NCBI RefSeq assembly: GCF_900177295.1
Contig: NZ_FWZX01000006.1
Coordinates: forward strand, 179,140-243,139
Origin: Tistlia consotensis USBA 355
GTDB taxonomy: Bacteria; Pseudomonadota; Alphaproteobacteria; Kiloniellales; DSM-21159
Direction of reading: 5' to 3'
DNA: 64,000 nt
The notes under the pieces were generated by a model that made no database searches, had not been told where the DNA came from, and was given only the letters and a program-made list of their open reading frames with translations. Position 1 is the first letter of the stretch; each line of letters starts with the position of its first letter. A program made the translations under genes and the position numbers. Of this stretch, positions 18,722 to 31,549 are shown in pieces.

Positions 18722-18755
18722 CCGGCTGCGCGGTGTCGCAGCCGCGCGCAGCCGG
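18722..18755 (-). terminator. Hairpin downstream of glpK
   Basis: A perfect 11-bp stem (CCGGCTGCGCG 18722-18732 with CGCGCAGCCGG 18745-18755) and 12-nt loop lies 21 nt beyond the glpK stop on the transcribed strand, marking the likely end of the glycerol operon. No strong U-tract. Confidence 0.5.
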
Positions 18756-18776
18756 GCCCTGTCAAGGCGGCCAGCG

Positions 18777-20294
18777 TCAGGCGGTCAGCGTGCGCCGCAC
18801 CGCGTCGTGCCACAGCGCCAGCCGCCGGCGCCGCTGCATCTCGTCCATCTGCGGCTCGAAGCGGCGGTCGAGCTGCCAGCGCCGGCCGAACTCCTGCCGG
18901 TCCGGCCAGACGCCGGCCTGGCGGCCGGCCAGCCAGGCCGCGCCGAGCGCCGTGGTCTCCAGCACCGTCGGCCGGTCGACCGGGGCGGCCAGGATGTCGG
19001 CGAGGCGCTGCAGGGTCCAGTCGCTGGCCGTCATGCCGCCGTCGACGCGCAGCACCATGTCGCCGCCCGTTTCCCTCCCCCGGCCGGCCGCGCCGGTGTG
19101 CCAGTCGGCATGCATGCACTCGACCAGGTCGTAGGTCTGGAAGGCGACCGACTCCAGGGCGGCCAGGGCCAGCTCCTTGGGCCCGGTGTTGCGGGTCAGG
19201 CCGAACAGCGCGCCACGCGCCTCGGCATCCCAGTGCGGCGCGCCGAGGCCGACGAAGGCCGGCACCAGCACGACCTGCTGCAGCGGATCGGCGGCGGCCG
19301 CCAGCGCCCCGGTCTCCGCGGCCTGGCGGATCAGCCCGAGCCCGTCGCGCAGCCACTGCACGGCGGCGCCGGCGACGAAGATCGACCCTTCCAGGGCATA
19401 GGTCGTGCGGCCGTCGAGGCGGTAGGCGATGGTCGTCAGCAGGCGGTGCTTCGAGGCGACCGGCTCGCCGCCGGTGTTGACCAGGGCGAAGCAGCCGGTG
19501 CCGTAGGTCGACTTGACCATGCCCGGCTCGAAGCAGGCCTGGCCGACGGTCGCCGCCTGCTGGTCGCCGGCGACCCCGCCGATCGCGATCGGTCCGCCGA
19601 ACAGGCCGGGCTCCGCGGCGCCGAAGTCGGCGGCACTGTCGCGCACCTCGGGCAGCAGCGAGGCGGGGATGTTCAGCAGGCCCAGCAGCTCCTCGTCCCA
19701 GGCGTTGCGGCGGATGTCGTAGAGCAGGGTGCGCGAGGCGTTGGTCGCGTCGGTCGCGTGGACCCGGCCGCCGGTCAGGCGCCAGATCAGGAAGCAATCG
19801 ATCGTGCCGAAGGCGAGATGGCCGGCTTCGGCGGCGGCGCGCGCGCCCTCGACGTTGTCGAGCAGCCAGGCCAGCTTGGTGCCGGAGAAATAGGGGTCGA
19901 GCAGCAGGCCGGTGCGCTCGGTGAAGGTCGGCTCGTGGCCCTGCTCCTTCAGGCGCTGGCACAGCTCTGCGGTGCGCCGGTCCTGCCAGACGATCGCGCG
20001 GTGCAAAGCCTTGCCGCTGCGGCGGTCCCAGAGCACCACGGTCTCGCGCTGGTTGGTGATGCCGATCGCGGCGACGTCGCCGGCCCCGAGGCCGGCCGCC
20101 TCCAGGGCCCGGCGGGCGACCGCGAGGGTGCCCTGCCAGATGTCCTCGGGCTCGTGCTCGACCCAGCCGGGCCGCGGATAGTGCTGCTCGAACTCCTCCT
20201 GGGCCTGGCCGAGCACGCGGGTCTCGACGTCGAAGATCATGGCCCTCGTCGAGGTCGTCCCCTGATCGATCGCCAGGATCGCGCCGCTTGTCAT
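18777..20294 (-). CDS. glpK: Glycerol kinase
   Basis: A 505-residue FGGY-family kinase phosphorylating glycerol to sn-glycerol-3-phosphate in the cytoplasm, trapping it after uptake. Hallmarks are the phosphate loop [15 protein letters not shown] (residues 8-22), [23 protein letters not shown] and IVWQDRRT. Length matches the family. ATG 20294 follows GGGAGGAGG; an upstream in-frame start would add 20 unconserved residues. It is the last gene of the glp operon, after the ABC transporter binding protein, so phosphorylation is coupled to high-affinity import and feeds GlpD at the other end of the operon. Confidence 0.95.
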   Translation of the reverse strand: MTSGAILAIDQGTTSTRAMIFDVETRVLGQAQEEFEQHYPRPGWVEHEPEDIWQGTLAVARRALEAAGLGAGDVAAIGITNQRETVVLWDRRSGKALHRAIVWQDRRTAELCQRLKEQGHEPTFTERTGLLLDPYFSGTKLAWLLDNVEGARAAAEAGHLAFGTIDCFLIWRLTGGRVHATDATNASRTLLYDIRRNAWDEELLGLLNIPASLLPEVRDSAADFGAAEPGLFGGPIAIGGVAGDQQAATVGQACFEPGMVKSTYGTGCFALVNTGGEPVASKHRLLTTIAYRLDGRTTYALEGSIFVAGAAVQWLRDGLGLIRQAAETGALAAAADPLQQVVLVPAFVGLGAPHWDAEARGALFGLTRNTGPKELALAALESVAFQTYDLVECMHADWHTGAAGRGRETGGDMVLRVDGGMTASDWTLQRLADILAAPVDRPTVLETTALGAAWLAGRQAGVWPDRQEFGRRWQLDRRFEPQMDEMQRRRRLALWHDAVRRTLTA

Positions 20295-20425
20295 TGCCCT
20301 CCTCCCTTCGTCGCTTCTTGTATTCAGCAAGCAGGAAAAAAGCGGGCCGGGCAAGCTGCCCGGCCCCTCTGCCCGCCTGGACGCGGGCCAGTTTCACCCT
20401 CGGGAGGGCGTGACCTGGTTCGTCG

Positions 20426-22150
<1,725 letters not shown>

Positions 22151-22225
22151 GTCCTTCCTCCCTTTGTTCGGTCCGCTTGTTTCCCTGGGGGGCGGGACCG
22201 GTGCCCCCCTCACGTCTCTGCCGAC

Positions 22226-22507
22226 TCACACCCAGCGGAAGACCAGGACCGCGTAGACCAGTGCGAGGGCGAGAGCCCACCAGAGGCTCGAGCCGACCAG
22301 GCCGAGCCAGGCAAGACAGATGAAGGCGCTGCCGAGCAGCGAGACGAACAGGCGGTCGCCGCGCGTCGTCTCGAAACCCAGCACGCCGATGCGTGGCGCG
22401 CCGCCGGGTCGGGCGTACTCCCAGACCCCCATGCCGACGAGCAGCAGGAAGATCACCCCGAAGAAGGCAGCGGTGTGCCAGGTCCAGGCCATCCACGAGA
22501 GGTCCAT
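22226..22507 (-). CDS. glpU: Small membrane protein of the glycerol transporter operon (DUF2160 type)
   Basis: A 93-residue protein with three hydrophobic segments (around residues 12-28, 49-68 and 72-90) and the central stretch GVWEYARPGGAPRIGVLGFE. Its size, membrane nature and position between glpQ and glpV match the small DUF2160-type protein called GlpU in rhizobial glycerol operons. Its biochemical role is not known; it may assist or stabilise the permeases. Preceded by GGGGAGGAAG. Confidence 0.75.
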   Translation of the reverse strand: MDLSWMAWTWHTAAFFGVIFLLLVGMGVWEYARPGGAPRIGVLGFETTRGDRLFVSLLGSAFICLAWLGLVGSSLWWALALALVYAVLVFRWV

Positions 22508-22528
22508 GGCGTCGCTTCCTCCCCTCGC

Positions 22529-23394
<866 letters not shown>

Positions 23395-23398
<4 letters not shown>

Positions 23399-24290
23399 CG
23401 GCCGCCCTCCCCGCCCGTCGCGCGGCCGCGCTCGGCGCCGGCGTTGGTCATCACCGTGTAGAAGATCCAGGACAGCAGCAGGATGATCAGGAAGTAGACC
23501 AGCGACATCGCGGCCGCCTTGCCGAGGTCGAACTGGCCGATCGCCATCTTGACCAGGTCGATCGACAGGAAGGTCGTCGAGTTGCCGGGACCGCCGCCGG
23601 TCACCACGAAGGGCTCGGTGTAGATCATGAAGGAGTCCATGAAGCGCAGCAGGATCGCGATCAGCAGCACCCGGTGCATCTTCGGCAGCTGGATGTAGCG
23701 GAACACCGCCCAGCGCGAGGCGCCGTCGATCCTGGCGGCCTGGTAGTAGGCCTCGGGGATCGAGACGAGGCCGGCGTAGCACAGCAGCACGACCAGGCTG
23801 GTCCAGTGCCAGACGTCCATCACGATGATCGTGATCCAGGCGTCGAGCGGGTCGCGCACGTAGTTGTAGTCGAGGCCGAGGCCGAACAGCGTGTGGCCGA
23901 GCAGGCCGATGTCGACGCGGCCGAAGATCTGCCAGATCGTGCCGACGACGTTCCAGGGGATCAGCAGCGGCAGGGCCATGGTGACCAGGCAGACCGGCAC
24001 GCCCCAGCCCTTGCGCGGCATGGCCAGCGCGACGCCGATGCCAAGCGGCACCTCGATCGCCAGGATGATCGCCGAGAAGAGGAACTGCCGCCACAGCGCG
24101 TCGTGGAAGCGCTGGGAGTGCAGCAATTCCTCGAACCACTCGCTGCCGGCCCAGAAGAAGACGTTGTTGCCGAAGGTGTCCTGGACCGAATAGTTGACCA
24201 CGGTCATCAGCGGGATCGCGGCGCTGAACAGCACCAGCGCCAGCACCGGCAGGACGAAGAACCAGCCCTTGTTGTTCCAGGTCTTGTCCA

Positions 24291-24291
<1 letters not shown>
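23395..24291 (-). CDS. glpP: Glycerol ABC transporter permease
   Basis: A 298-residue permease of the MalF/UgpA-like type. The docking loop reads YQAARIDGASRWAVFRYIQLPKM. The N-terminus (MDKTWNNKGWFFVLPVLALVLF) has the classic first helix. Its start overlaps the glpT stop by one base (TGATG) and its stop overlaps the glpQ start. Pairs with GlpQ; energised by GlpS and GlpT. Confidence 0.88.
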
Positions 24292-25385
<1,094 letters not shown>

Positions 25386-25395
25386 GCGGGACTCC

Positions 25396-26490
<1,095 letters not shown>

Positions 26491-26493
26491 GCC

Positions 26494-28026
26494 CTACTCC
26501 GCCGCCTGCACCGCCAGCGTCTCGGCGCGCTTGATCATCCAGGCGTCGAGCGCCGCCATCTCCTCTCGCGTCAGCCGCAAGCCGAGCTTGGAGCGCCGCC
26601 AGGCGACGTCCTCGGCGCGCCGCGCCCATTCGAAGCGCATCAGGTAGTCGACCTCCGCCTCGCTGAGGTCGGCACCGAAGCTCCGGCCCAGATCCTCGGC
26701 AGCGCGCGCCACGCCGAGCAGCTTGCCGACCCGCGTGCCGTAGGCCCGGCACAGCCGGCGCGCCGTCGCTTCCGACAGAAACGGGTGTTCGCGCCCGACC
26801 TGCGCCACCAGCGCCTCGAAGCCGGAGACCGGGAAGTCGCCGCCGGGCAAGGGCGTCGCGTGGGTCCAGGGCTTGCCGCCGGCCGGCAGGCTCGGCGCCA
26901 GGCGCGCGAGCGCCGCCTCGGCGAGCTTGCGGTAGGTCGTGATCTTGCCGCCGAAGACGTTGAGCAGCACCGCCTGGCCGGCCTCGCCGCCGTCGAGCTT
27001 CAGGACGTAGTCGCGGGTCGCCTCCTGCGCCTTGGAGGCACCGTCGTCGTAGAGCGGCCGAACGCCCGAATAGGTCCAGACGATCTGGTCGCGGGTCACC
27101 GGGGTCGCGAGGTACTCGCTGACCGCCTTGCAGAGATAGTCGATCTCCTCGTCGCTGATCGCGACCTTGCCGGGGTCCTGCTGCCAGTCACGGTCGGTCG
27201 TGCCGATCAGGGTGAAGTCGCGCTCGTAGGGGATCGCGAAGACGATCCGGCCGTCGGCGTTCTGGAAGATGTAGGCGCGGTCGTGCTCGAACAGCCGCGG
27301 CACGACGATGTGGCTGCCCTGGACGAGGCGCACGCGGGCCGGCGCGTTGGCGCCGATCGCCCCGGTCAGCACCTGCTCGACCCAGGGTCCGGCGGCATTG
27401 ACCAGGACCGTCGCCGCGATCGTCTCGCGCGTGCCGTCGGCCGCCTCCAGCGTGACCCGCCAGCCGCCGCCCTCGGCGGGATCCGCGCGCCGCGCCTCGA
27501 CGCAGCGCGTGCGCACCCGGATCCGGGCGCCGCGCTCGGCCGCATCCATGGCGTTCAGCACGACCAGCCGCGAATCCTCGACCCAGCAGTCGGAATATTC
27601 GAAAGCCCTTCGAAACCGATCCGAAAGCGGCACGCCGGCGGGATCCCGGCCGAGATCGAGCTGGCGGGTCGCCGGCAGCAGCTTGCGGCCGCCGAGATGG
27701 TCGTAGAGGAACAGGCCGAGGCGCAGCAGCCAGGCCGGCCTGAGCCCGCTGTGGTGCGGCAGCACGAAGCGCAGCGGCCAGATGATGTGGGGCGCGGCGC
27801 GCAGCAGCACCTCGCGCTCGATCAGCGCCTCGCGGACCAGCCGGAACTCGTAGTGCTCGAGGTAGCGCAGGCCGCCGTGGACCAGCTTGGTCGAGGCCGA
27901 AGAGGTGCCGCTGCCGAGGTCGGACTGTTCGCAGAGCAGGACCCGCCAGCCGCGCCCCGCGGCATCGCGCGCTATGCCGCAGCCGTTCACGCCGCCGCCG
28001 ATCACCGCGATGTCGAAACGCTCCAA
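26494..28026 (-). CDS. glpD: Glycerol-3-phosphate dehydrogenase (FAD)
   Basis: A 510-residue flavoenzyme oxidising sn-glycerol-3-phosphate to dihydroxyacetone phosphate at the inner membrane, passing electrons to quinone. The FAD motif IGGGVNGCGIARD covers residues 9-21; GTSSASTKLVHGGLRYLE and NAAGPWVEQV are characteristic. I chose TTG 28026, since GGGAGAGG lies 6 nt upstream and the next residues are conserved. First structural gene after the repressor gene. Confidence 0.95.
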   Translation of the reverse strand: MERFDIAVIGGGVNGCGIARDAAGRGWRVLLCEQSDLGSGTSSASTKLVHGGLRYLEHYEFRLVREALIEREVLLRAAPHIIWPLRFVLPHHSGLRPAWLLRLGLFLYDHLGGRKLLPATRQLDLGRDPAGVPLSDRFRRAFEYSDCWVEDSRLVVLNAMDAAERGARIRVRTRCVEARRADPAEGGGWRVTLEAADGTRETIAATVLVNAAGPWVEQVLTGAIGANAPARVRLVQGSHIVVPRLFEHDRAYIFQNADGRIVFAIPYERDFTLIGTTDRDWQQDPGKVAISDEEIDYLCKAVSEYLATPVTRDQIVWTYSGVRPLYDDGASKAQEATRDYVLKLDGGEAGQAVLLNVFGGKITTYRKLAEAALARLAPSLPAGGKPWTHATPLPGGDFPVSGFEALVAQVGREHPFLSEATARRLCRAYGTRVGKLLGVARAAEDLGRSFGADLSEAEVDYLMRFEWARRAEDVAWRRSKLGLRLTREEMAALDAWMIKRAETLAVQAAE

Positions 28027-28064
28027 GGCAGACCTCTCCCTGAGCGCGTCGGCTTGTCACATTG

Positions 28065-28142
28065 TTTTCGTTTCGCGCTCGAAGTGAACGCTACGCTTGC
28101 GCTTTTCGAAGATCAACCGGGTGAAGCGAAAATTTATTCGCT
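28065..28142 (-). promoter_or_regulatory. Candidate GlpR operators ahead of glpD
   Basis: The 144-base gap between glpR and glpD is A+T-richer and holds repeated TTTCG-type elements: TTTTCGTTTCGC (28065-28076), CTTTTCGAAG (28102-28111) and a perfect inverted repeat AGCGAA-aattta-TTCGCT (28125-28142). TTTTCGTTT recurs ahead of glpR. DeoR-family repressors commonly bind TTCG-containing repeats, so these are likely operators for a glpD-led promoter. Confidence 0.45.
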
Positions 28143-28170
28143 GCATTGCGAAGGTCATCTCGCAGATGCG

Positions 28171-28944
28171 TTAAGTAGCAGAACGGCCTTGCGTTTCTAC
28201 CACCTCCACCTCGGCGTCCTGCAGCACCTGGCGCATCGGCCCGGCCGGCAGGCGGTCGGTGACGAAGACGTCGACCGCCGAGACGTGCGCGATGCGCACC
28301 GGCGCGGCACGCTCGAACTTGGTCGCGTCGGCGACCAGGATGACCTTGCGCGCGTTCTCCATGATCGTGCGCGCGACGCTGACCTCGCGGTAGTCGTAGT
28401 CCATCAGCGAGCCGTCGGCGTCGATCGCCGAGGCGCCGATGACGGCGTAGTCGACCTTGAAGCGGCGGATGAACTCGACCGCCGCCTCGCCGATGATGCC
28501 GCCGTCCGAGCGGCGCACCACGCCGGAGGCGATGATCACCTCGATGCCCGGCCAGGCGCGCAGGATGTTGGCGGCGTTGATGTTGTTGGTGATCGCCAGG
28601 ACGCCCTGGTGGTGGCGCAGGGCCTTGGCGACCTCCTCGGTCGTGGTGCCGATGTTGATCAGCAGCGAGGCGTTGTTCGGGATCAGCGCGGCGGCGGCCA
28701 GGCCGATCGAGCGCTTGGCGTCGCGCGCGATCAGGCGGCGCGCCTCGTAGCCGACGTTCTCGACCGTCGAGCCGATGATCGCGCCGCCATGGACGCGGTC
28801 GAGCAGGCCGCGGTCGCAGAGGTCGTTGAGGTCCTTGCGGATCGTCTGGGGCGTGACGCCGAACAGGCTGGCCAGGCTCTCGACGTTGACCCGGCCCGAC
28901 TCCTTGGCGATCTCGAGGATCTGGTTCTGACGTTCCGGCAGCAT
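28171..28944 (-). CDS. glpR: DeoR-family glycerol regulon repressor
   Basis: A 257-residue DeoR-type regulator. The N-terminal helix-turn-helix is clear (RVNVESLASLFGVTPQTIRK, residues 18-37), followed by DRVHGGAI, a family marker. The C-terminal sensor domain has ITNNINAANIL and IGASAIDADGSLMDYDYRE, the sugar-phosphate-binding core. It heads the glp gene block on the same strand, 144 bases before glpD. In this family the inducer is normally glycerol-3-phosphate. Confidence 0.92.
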   Translation of the reverse strand: MLPERQNQILEIAKESGRVNVESLASLFGVTPQTIRKDLNDLCDRGLLDRVHGGAIIGSTVENVGYEARRLIARDAKRSIGLAAAALIPNNASLLINIGTTTEEVAKALRHHQGVLAITNNINAANILRAWPGIEVIIASGVVRRSDGGIIGEAAVEFIRRFKVDYAVIGASAIDADGSLMDYDYREVSVARTIMENARKVILVADATKFERAAPVRIAHVSAVDVFVTDRLPAGPMRQVLQDAEVEVVETQGRSAT

Positions 28945-28988
28945 CGAGAGCCTTCCCTCTCGGGAACGCGGCGTTGCATCCCGAGCTC

Positions 28989-29019
28989 TTTTCGTTTGTC
29001 TTTCGCTCCCGACTATAGG
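28989..29019 (-). promoter_or_regulatory. glpR promoter region with operator-like repeats
   Basis: TTTTCGTTT (28989-28997) and TTTCGCT (29001-29007) lie beside a -10-like element that reads TATAGT on the minus strand near 29014-29019. The first motif is identical to one ahead of glpD, suggesting autoregulation by GlpR. Confidence 0.4.
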
Positions 29020-29087
29020 GCCCTGCCCGCCTGAAAAACCAGATGCGCGGACCGCCGCAGGAGGCGCCGCGAGCCGGAGGAAGCACC

Positions 29088-29870
29088 ATGCGATCCCCCT
29101 TCCGCAGCGATCTCTTCGCCGGCCGGCGCGTGCTGGTCACCGGCGCCGGCCGCGGCATCGGCAAGGCCGTCGCCGAGGCCTTCCTGGCGACCGGCGCCCG
29201 CGTCCTGGCCCACACCGGGCTGCAGCCGCGCGGCCTGGAGGAGGCCTTCCCCGGGCTCGCGCCCGAGACGCGGCAGCGCCTCTCGCTGACCGCCTGCGAC
29301 CTCGCCGCCGCGGAGGGCGCCGGGACGCTGCTCGCGACCCTGCGCGAGACGCTCGGCGGCCTCGACGTCCTGGTGAACAACGCCGGCACGATGCTCGGCC
29401 GCGTGCCGGCGGAGGCGGTCGACGCCGCGCACTACGCCCGGGTCCTCGACCTCAACGCCCGCTCGGTCGTGCTGCTCTCGGCCGGCGCCCTGCCGCTGCT
29501 GCGCGAGTCGCCGGCGGCCGCGATCGTCAACACCGTCTCGATCTCGGCGCGCACCGGCGGCAGCCCCGGCTCCTCGCTCTACAGCGCGGCCAAGGCCTTC
29601 GTCGCGACCCACACCCGCTCCCTGGCGCGCGAGCTGGCGCCCGACGGCATCCGGGTCAACGCGGTCTCGCCGGGCACCATCATGACCGACTTCCACCGCC
29701 GCTACTCGACGCCGGAGAAGCTGGCGGCAACCGCCCAGTCGATCCCGCTGAAGCGCCTCGGCACCCCCGAGGACTGCGCCGGCGCCTACCTGTTCCTGGC
29801 CGCGCCCGAGCTCTCGGGCTATGTCACCGGGCAGGTCGTCGAGGTCAACGGCGGCCAGCTGATGGCCTGA
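29088..29870 (+). CDS. Short-chain dehydrogenase/reductase
   Basis: A 260-residue SDR. The nucleotide motif TGAGRGIG is at residues 18-25, NNAG at 97-100, and the catalytic Tyr165-x3-Lys169 in SSLYSAAKAF, with a serine near 151-153. ATG 29088 is taken because CCGGAGGA precedes it. It is followed 39 bases downstream by a NIPSNAP-family gene. Substrate unknown; PG-type termination (VSPGTIMTDF) is normal for the classical family. Confidence 0.88.
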   Translation: MRSPFRSDLFAGRRVLVTGAGRGIGKAVAEAFLATGARVLAHTGLQPRGLEEAFPGLAPETRQRLSLTACDLAAAEGAGTLLATLRETLGGLDVLVNNAGTMLGRVPAEAVDAAHYARVLDLNARSVVLLSAGALPLLRESPAAAIVNTVSISARTGGSPGSSLYSAAKAFVATHTRSLARELAPDGIRVNAVSPGTIMTDFHRRYSTPEKLAATAQSIPLKRLGTPEDCAGAYLFLAAPELSGYVTGQVVEVNGGQLMA

Positions 29871-29909
29871 CCGGGCACGCCGGAGAGCCGAGACCGTCGG
29901 AGGAACCGA

Positions 29910-30242
29910 ATGATCCACCAGCTGCGCATCTACGAGATCTTCGAGCACAACCGCGAGGCCTTCCACGCCCGCTTCCGCGACCATGCCGCGCGCATCATGG
30001 CGCACTACGGCTTCCGGATCCTGGCCATGTGGGAATGCCGGACGGAGCAGCGGCTGGAGTTCGTCTACCTGCTGGCCTGGCCCGACGAGACCGCGCTGGA
30101 GTCGGGCTGGAGCGCCTTCATGGCCGACGAGGAGTGGCGTCGGATCAAGGACGAGACCCATGCCGAGCACGGCTTCATGGTCGGCTCGATCGAGGACCGG
30201 CGCCTGAGGCCGGCCGGCTACGGCCCGACGCTCGGCGGCTAG
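29910..30242 (+). CDS. NIPSNAP-family protein
   Basis: A 110-residue protein with the NIPSNAP pattern: MIHQLRIYEIFEHNREAFHA at the start, then LAMWECR and EFVYLLAWPDETALESGWSAF. The family folds as a small ferredoxin-like dimer; its biochemical role is not established. GGAGGA lies 7-8 bases upstream of the ATG. Probably in one transcript with the upstream SDR, hinting at a shared catabolic role. Confidence 0.8.
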   Translation: MIHQLRIYEIFEHNREAFHARFRDHAARIMAHYGFRILAMWECRTEQRLEFVYLLAWPDETALESGWSAFMADEEWRRIKDETHAEHGFMVGSIEDRRLRPAGYGPTLGG

Positions 30243-30245
30243 CCG

Positions 30246-30743
30246 TCAGCTGCCGATGTCGGCGCCCCAGAGCTCGGGGTGCGCCGCGGTCCAGTCGCGG
30301 AACAGCGCGATCCAGTCGGGATCGTTGATCACCGCGACGGCGACCCCGCTGGCGGCGAGCTCGGCCTCGGCCTCCAGGCCGCTCGGCAGGCGGCCCTTGA
30401 AGTTGACGTTGTCGCCGATCACGACCCGGCCGATGCCGAACTGCAGGACCGTGCCGCTGCACATCCAGCAGGGGCTGAGCGTCGTGTAGAGCGTCGCGCC
30501 GCGCACGCTGACCGGCCCGGCGGCACGCAGGCAGTCGACTTCGCCGTGCGCCGTCAGGTCGCCCAGCTGGACCCGCCGGTTGTGGCCGCGCGCGACGACC
30601 GCCCCGTCGCGCACCAGCACCGCGCCGATCGGGATGCCGCCCTCGGCCAGCCCCTTGCGCGCCTCCTCGAAGGCCTCGGCCATGAAGCGGCGGTCCGCCT
30701 CGGTGACCGTGCTGCCCTCGACCGTCCTGCGCTCGTCGTCCAT
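30246..30743 (-). CDS. Cytosine-deaminase-type nucleobase/nucleoside deaminase
   Basis: A 165-residue zinc deaminase of the small CDA fold. The zinc and proton-transfer motif is His66-Gly-Glu68 ([10 protein letters not shown]), and the second motif is Pro91-Cys92-x2-Cys95 ([10 protein letters not shown]). The pattern resembles yeast-type cytosine deaminase more than the TadA or Cdd enzymes, and the C-terminal [11 protein letters not shown] tail also fits. ATG 30743 is preferred over an upstream alternative. Convergent with the NIPSNAP gene. Confidence 0.8.
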   Translation of the reverse strand: MDDERRTVEGSTVTEADRRFMAEAFEEARKGLAEGGIPIGAVLVRDGAVVARGHNRRVQLGDLTAHGEVDCLRAAGPVSVRGATLYTTLSPCWMCSGTVLQFGIGRVVIGDNVNFKGRLPSGLEAEAELAASGVAVAVINDPDWIALFRDWTAAHPELWGADIGS

Positions 30744-31085
30744 CCGGCCCTCCCTGCCCTGCCGTGGGCCGCCAGGATGGCCCAAGCCGGCGCCGCGCGC
30801 CACGCCTCCCGCGGCCGCTTTGCCCGATCCTCGCGGCGCTTTGCCCGAAACTACAGTCGGCAGATGCAGAAATGCGACAGGGCGGTGAAATGTCGCGAAA
30901 CCGGCCCGCCGGCCCCTGTCGCATCCCGGTCCCGGCCCTAAATCGGTGCCTCAGAGCGGTCGGACGGCACGGCATGAGCAGCCGGAGCTACGCCACGGGT
31001 CGGCGCGGAGAGGCGTCGCCGGTGGCGGGAACGAAGGCGGGGCTGCGCCCCCTTCCCCGACCGCTCGCGCTAGGGAGAGGGAAGC
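30744..31085. other. Divergent intergenic region with inverted and direct repeats
   Basis: The gap separates the deaminase gene from the molybdenum hydroxylase operon. Two direct repeats GCGGCCGCTTTGCCCGA / GCGGCGCTTTGCCCGA occur at 30811-30827 and 30833-30848. An 11-bp perfect inverted repeat ATGCGACAGGG (30872-30882) / CCCTGTCGCAT (30914-30924) follows, with a further TGTCGC at 30891-30896. A ribosome site (AGGGAGAGGG) precedes 31086. The repeats look like binding sites, but no known family was recognised. Confidence 0.45.
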
Positions 31086-31547
31086 ATGACCATCGACTTC
31101 ACCGTCAACGGGCGGCCCGTCAGCGTCGACGCGGAGCCCGACACGCCGCTGCTCTGGGTGCTGCGCGACGAGCTGCGCCTGACCGGTACCAAGTTCGGCT
31201 GCGGCATCGCCCAGTGCGGCGCCTGCACCGTGCACCTGGACGGCCAGCCGCGCCGCTCCTGCATCACGCCGATCGAGACCGTCGCCGGCAGCGCGGTGAC
31301 GACCATCGAGGGCCTGTCCGGCAAGGAGGCCGAGGTCGTGCAGGACGCCTGGCGGGCACTCGACGTGCCGCAGTGCGGCTACTGCCAGTCGGGCCAGGTC
31401 ATGTCGGCCGTGGCCCTGCTGCAGGAGGTGCCGAAGCCGAGCGACGACGACATCGACGGCGCCATGGCGGGCAACATCTGCCGCTGCGCCACCTACGTCC
31501 GCATCCGGCAGGCGATCCACGACGCCGCCGGCAAGCTGGAGGGCTGA
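31086..31547 (+). CDS. Molybdenum hydroxylase, 2Fe-2S subunit (isoquinoline 1-oxidoreductase alpha type)
   Basis: A 153-residue electron-transfer subunit of the xanthine-oxidase superfamily. The plant-type cluster is bound by Cys39, Cys44, Cys47 and Cys59 ([16 protein letters not shown]); the second cluster by Cys97, Cys100, Cys132 and Cys134 ([19 protein letters not shown]). Length is normal for an IorA-like subunit. It passes electrons from the Mo subunit encoded 2 bases downstream. It lacks its own export signal, so it would be carried across by the Tat signal of its partner. Confidence 0.92.
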   Translation: MTIDFTVNGRPVSVDAEPDTPLLWVLRDELRLTGTKFGCGIAQCGACTVHLDGQPRRSCITPIETVAGSAVTTIEGLSGKEAEVVQDAWRALDVPQCGYCQSGQVMSAVALLQEVPKPSDDDIDGAMAGNICRCATYVRIRQAIHDAAGKLEG

Positions 31548-31549
31548 GC

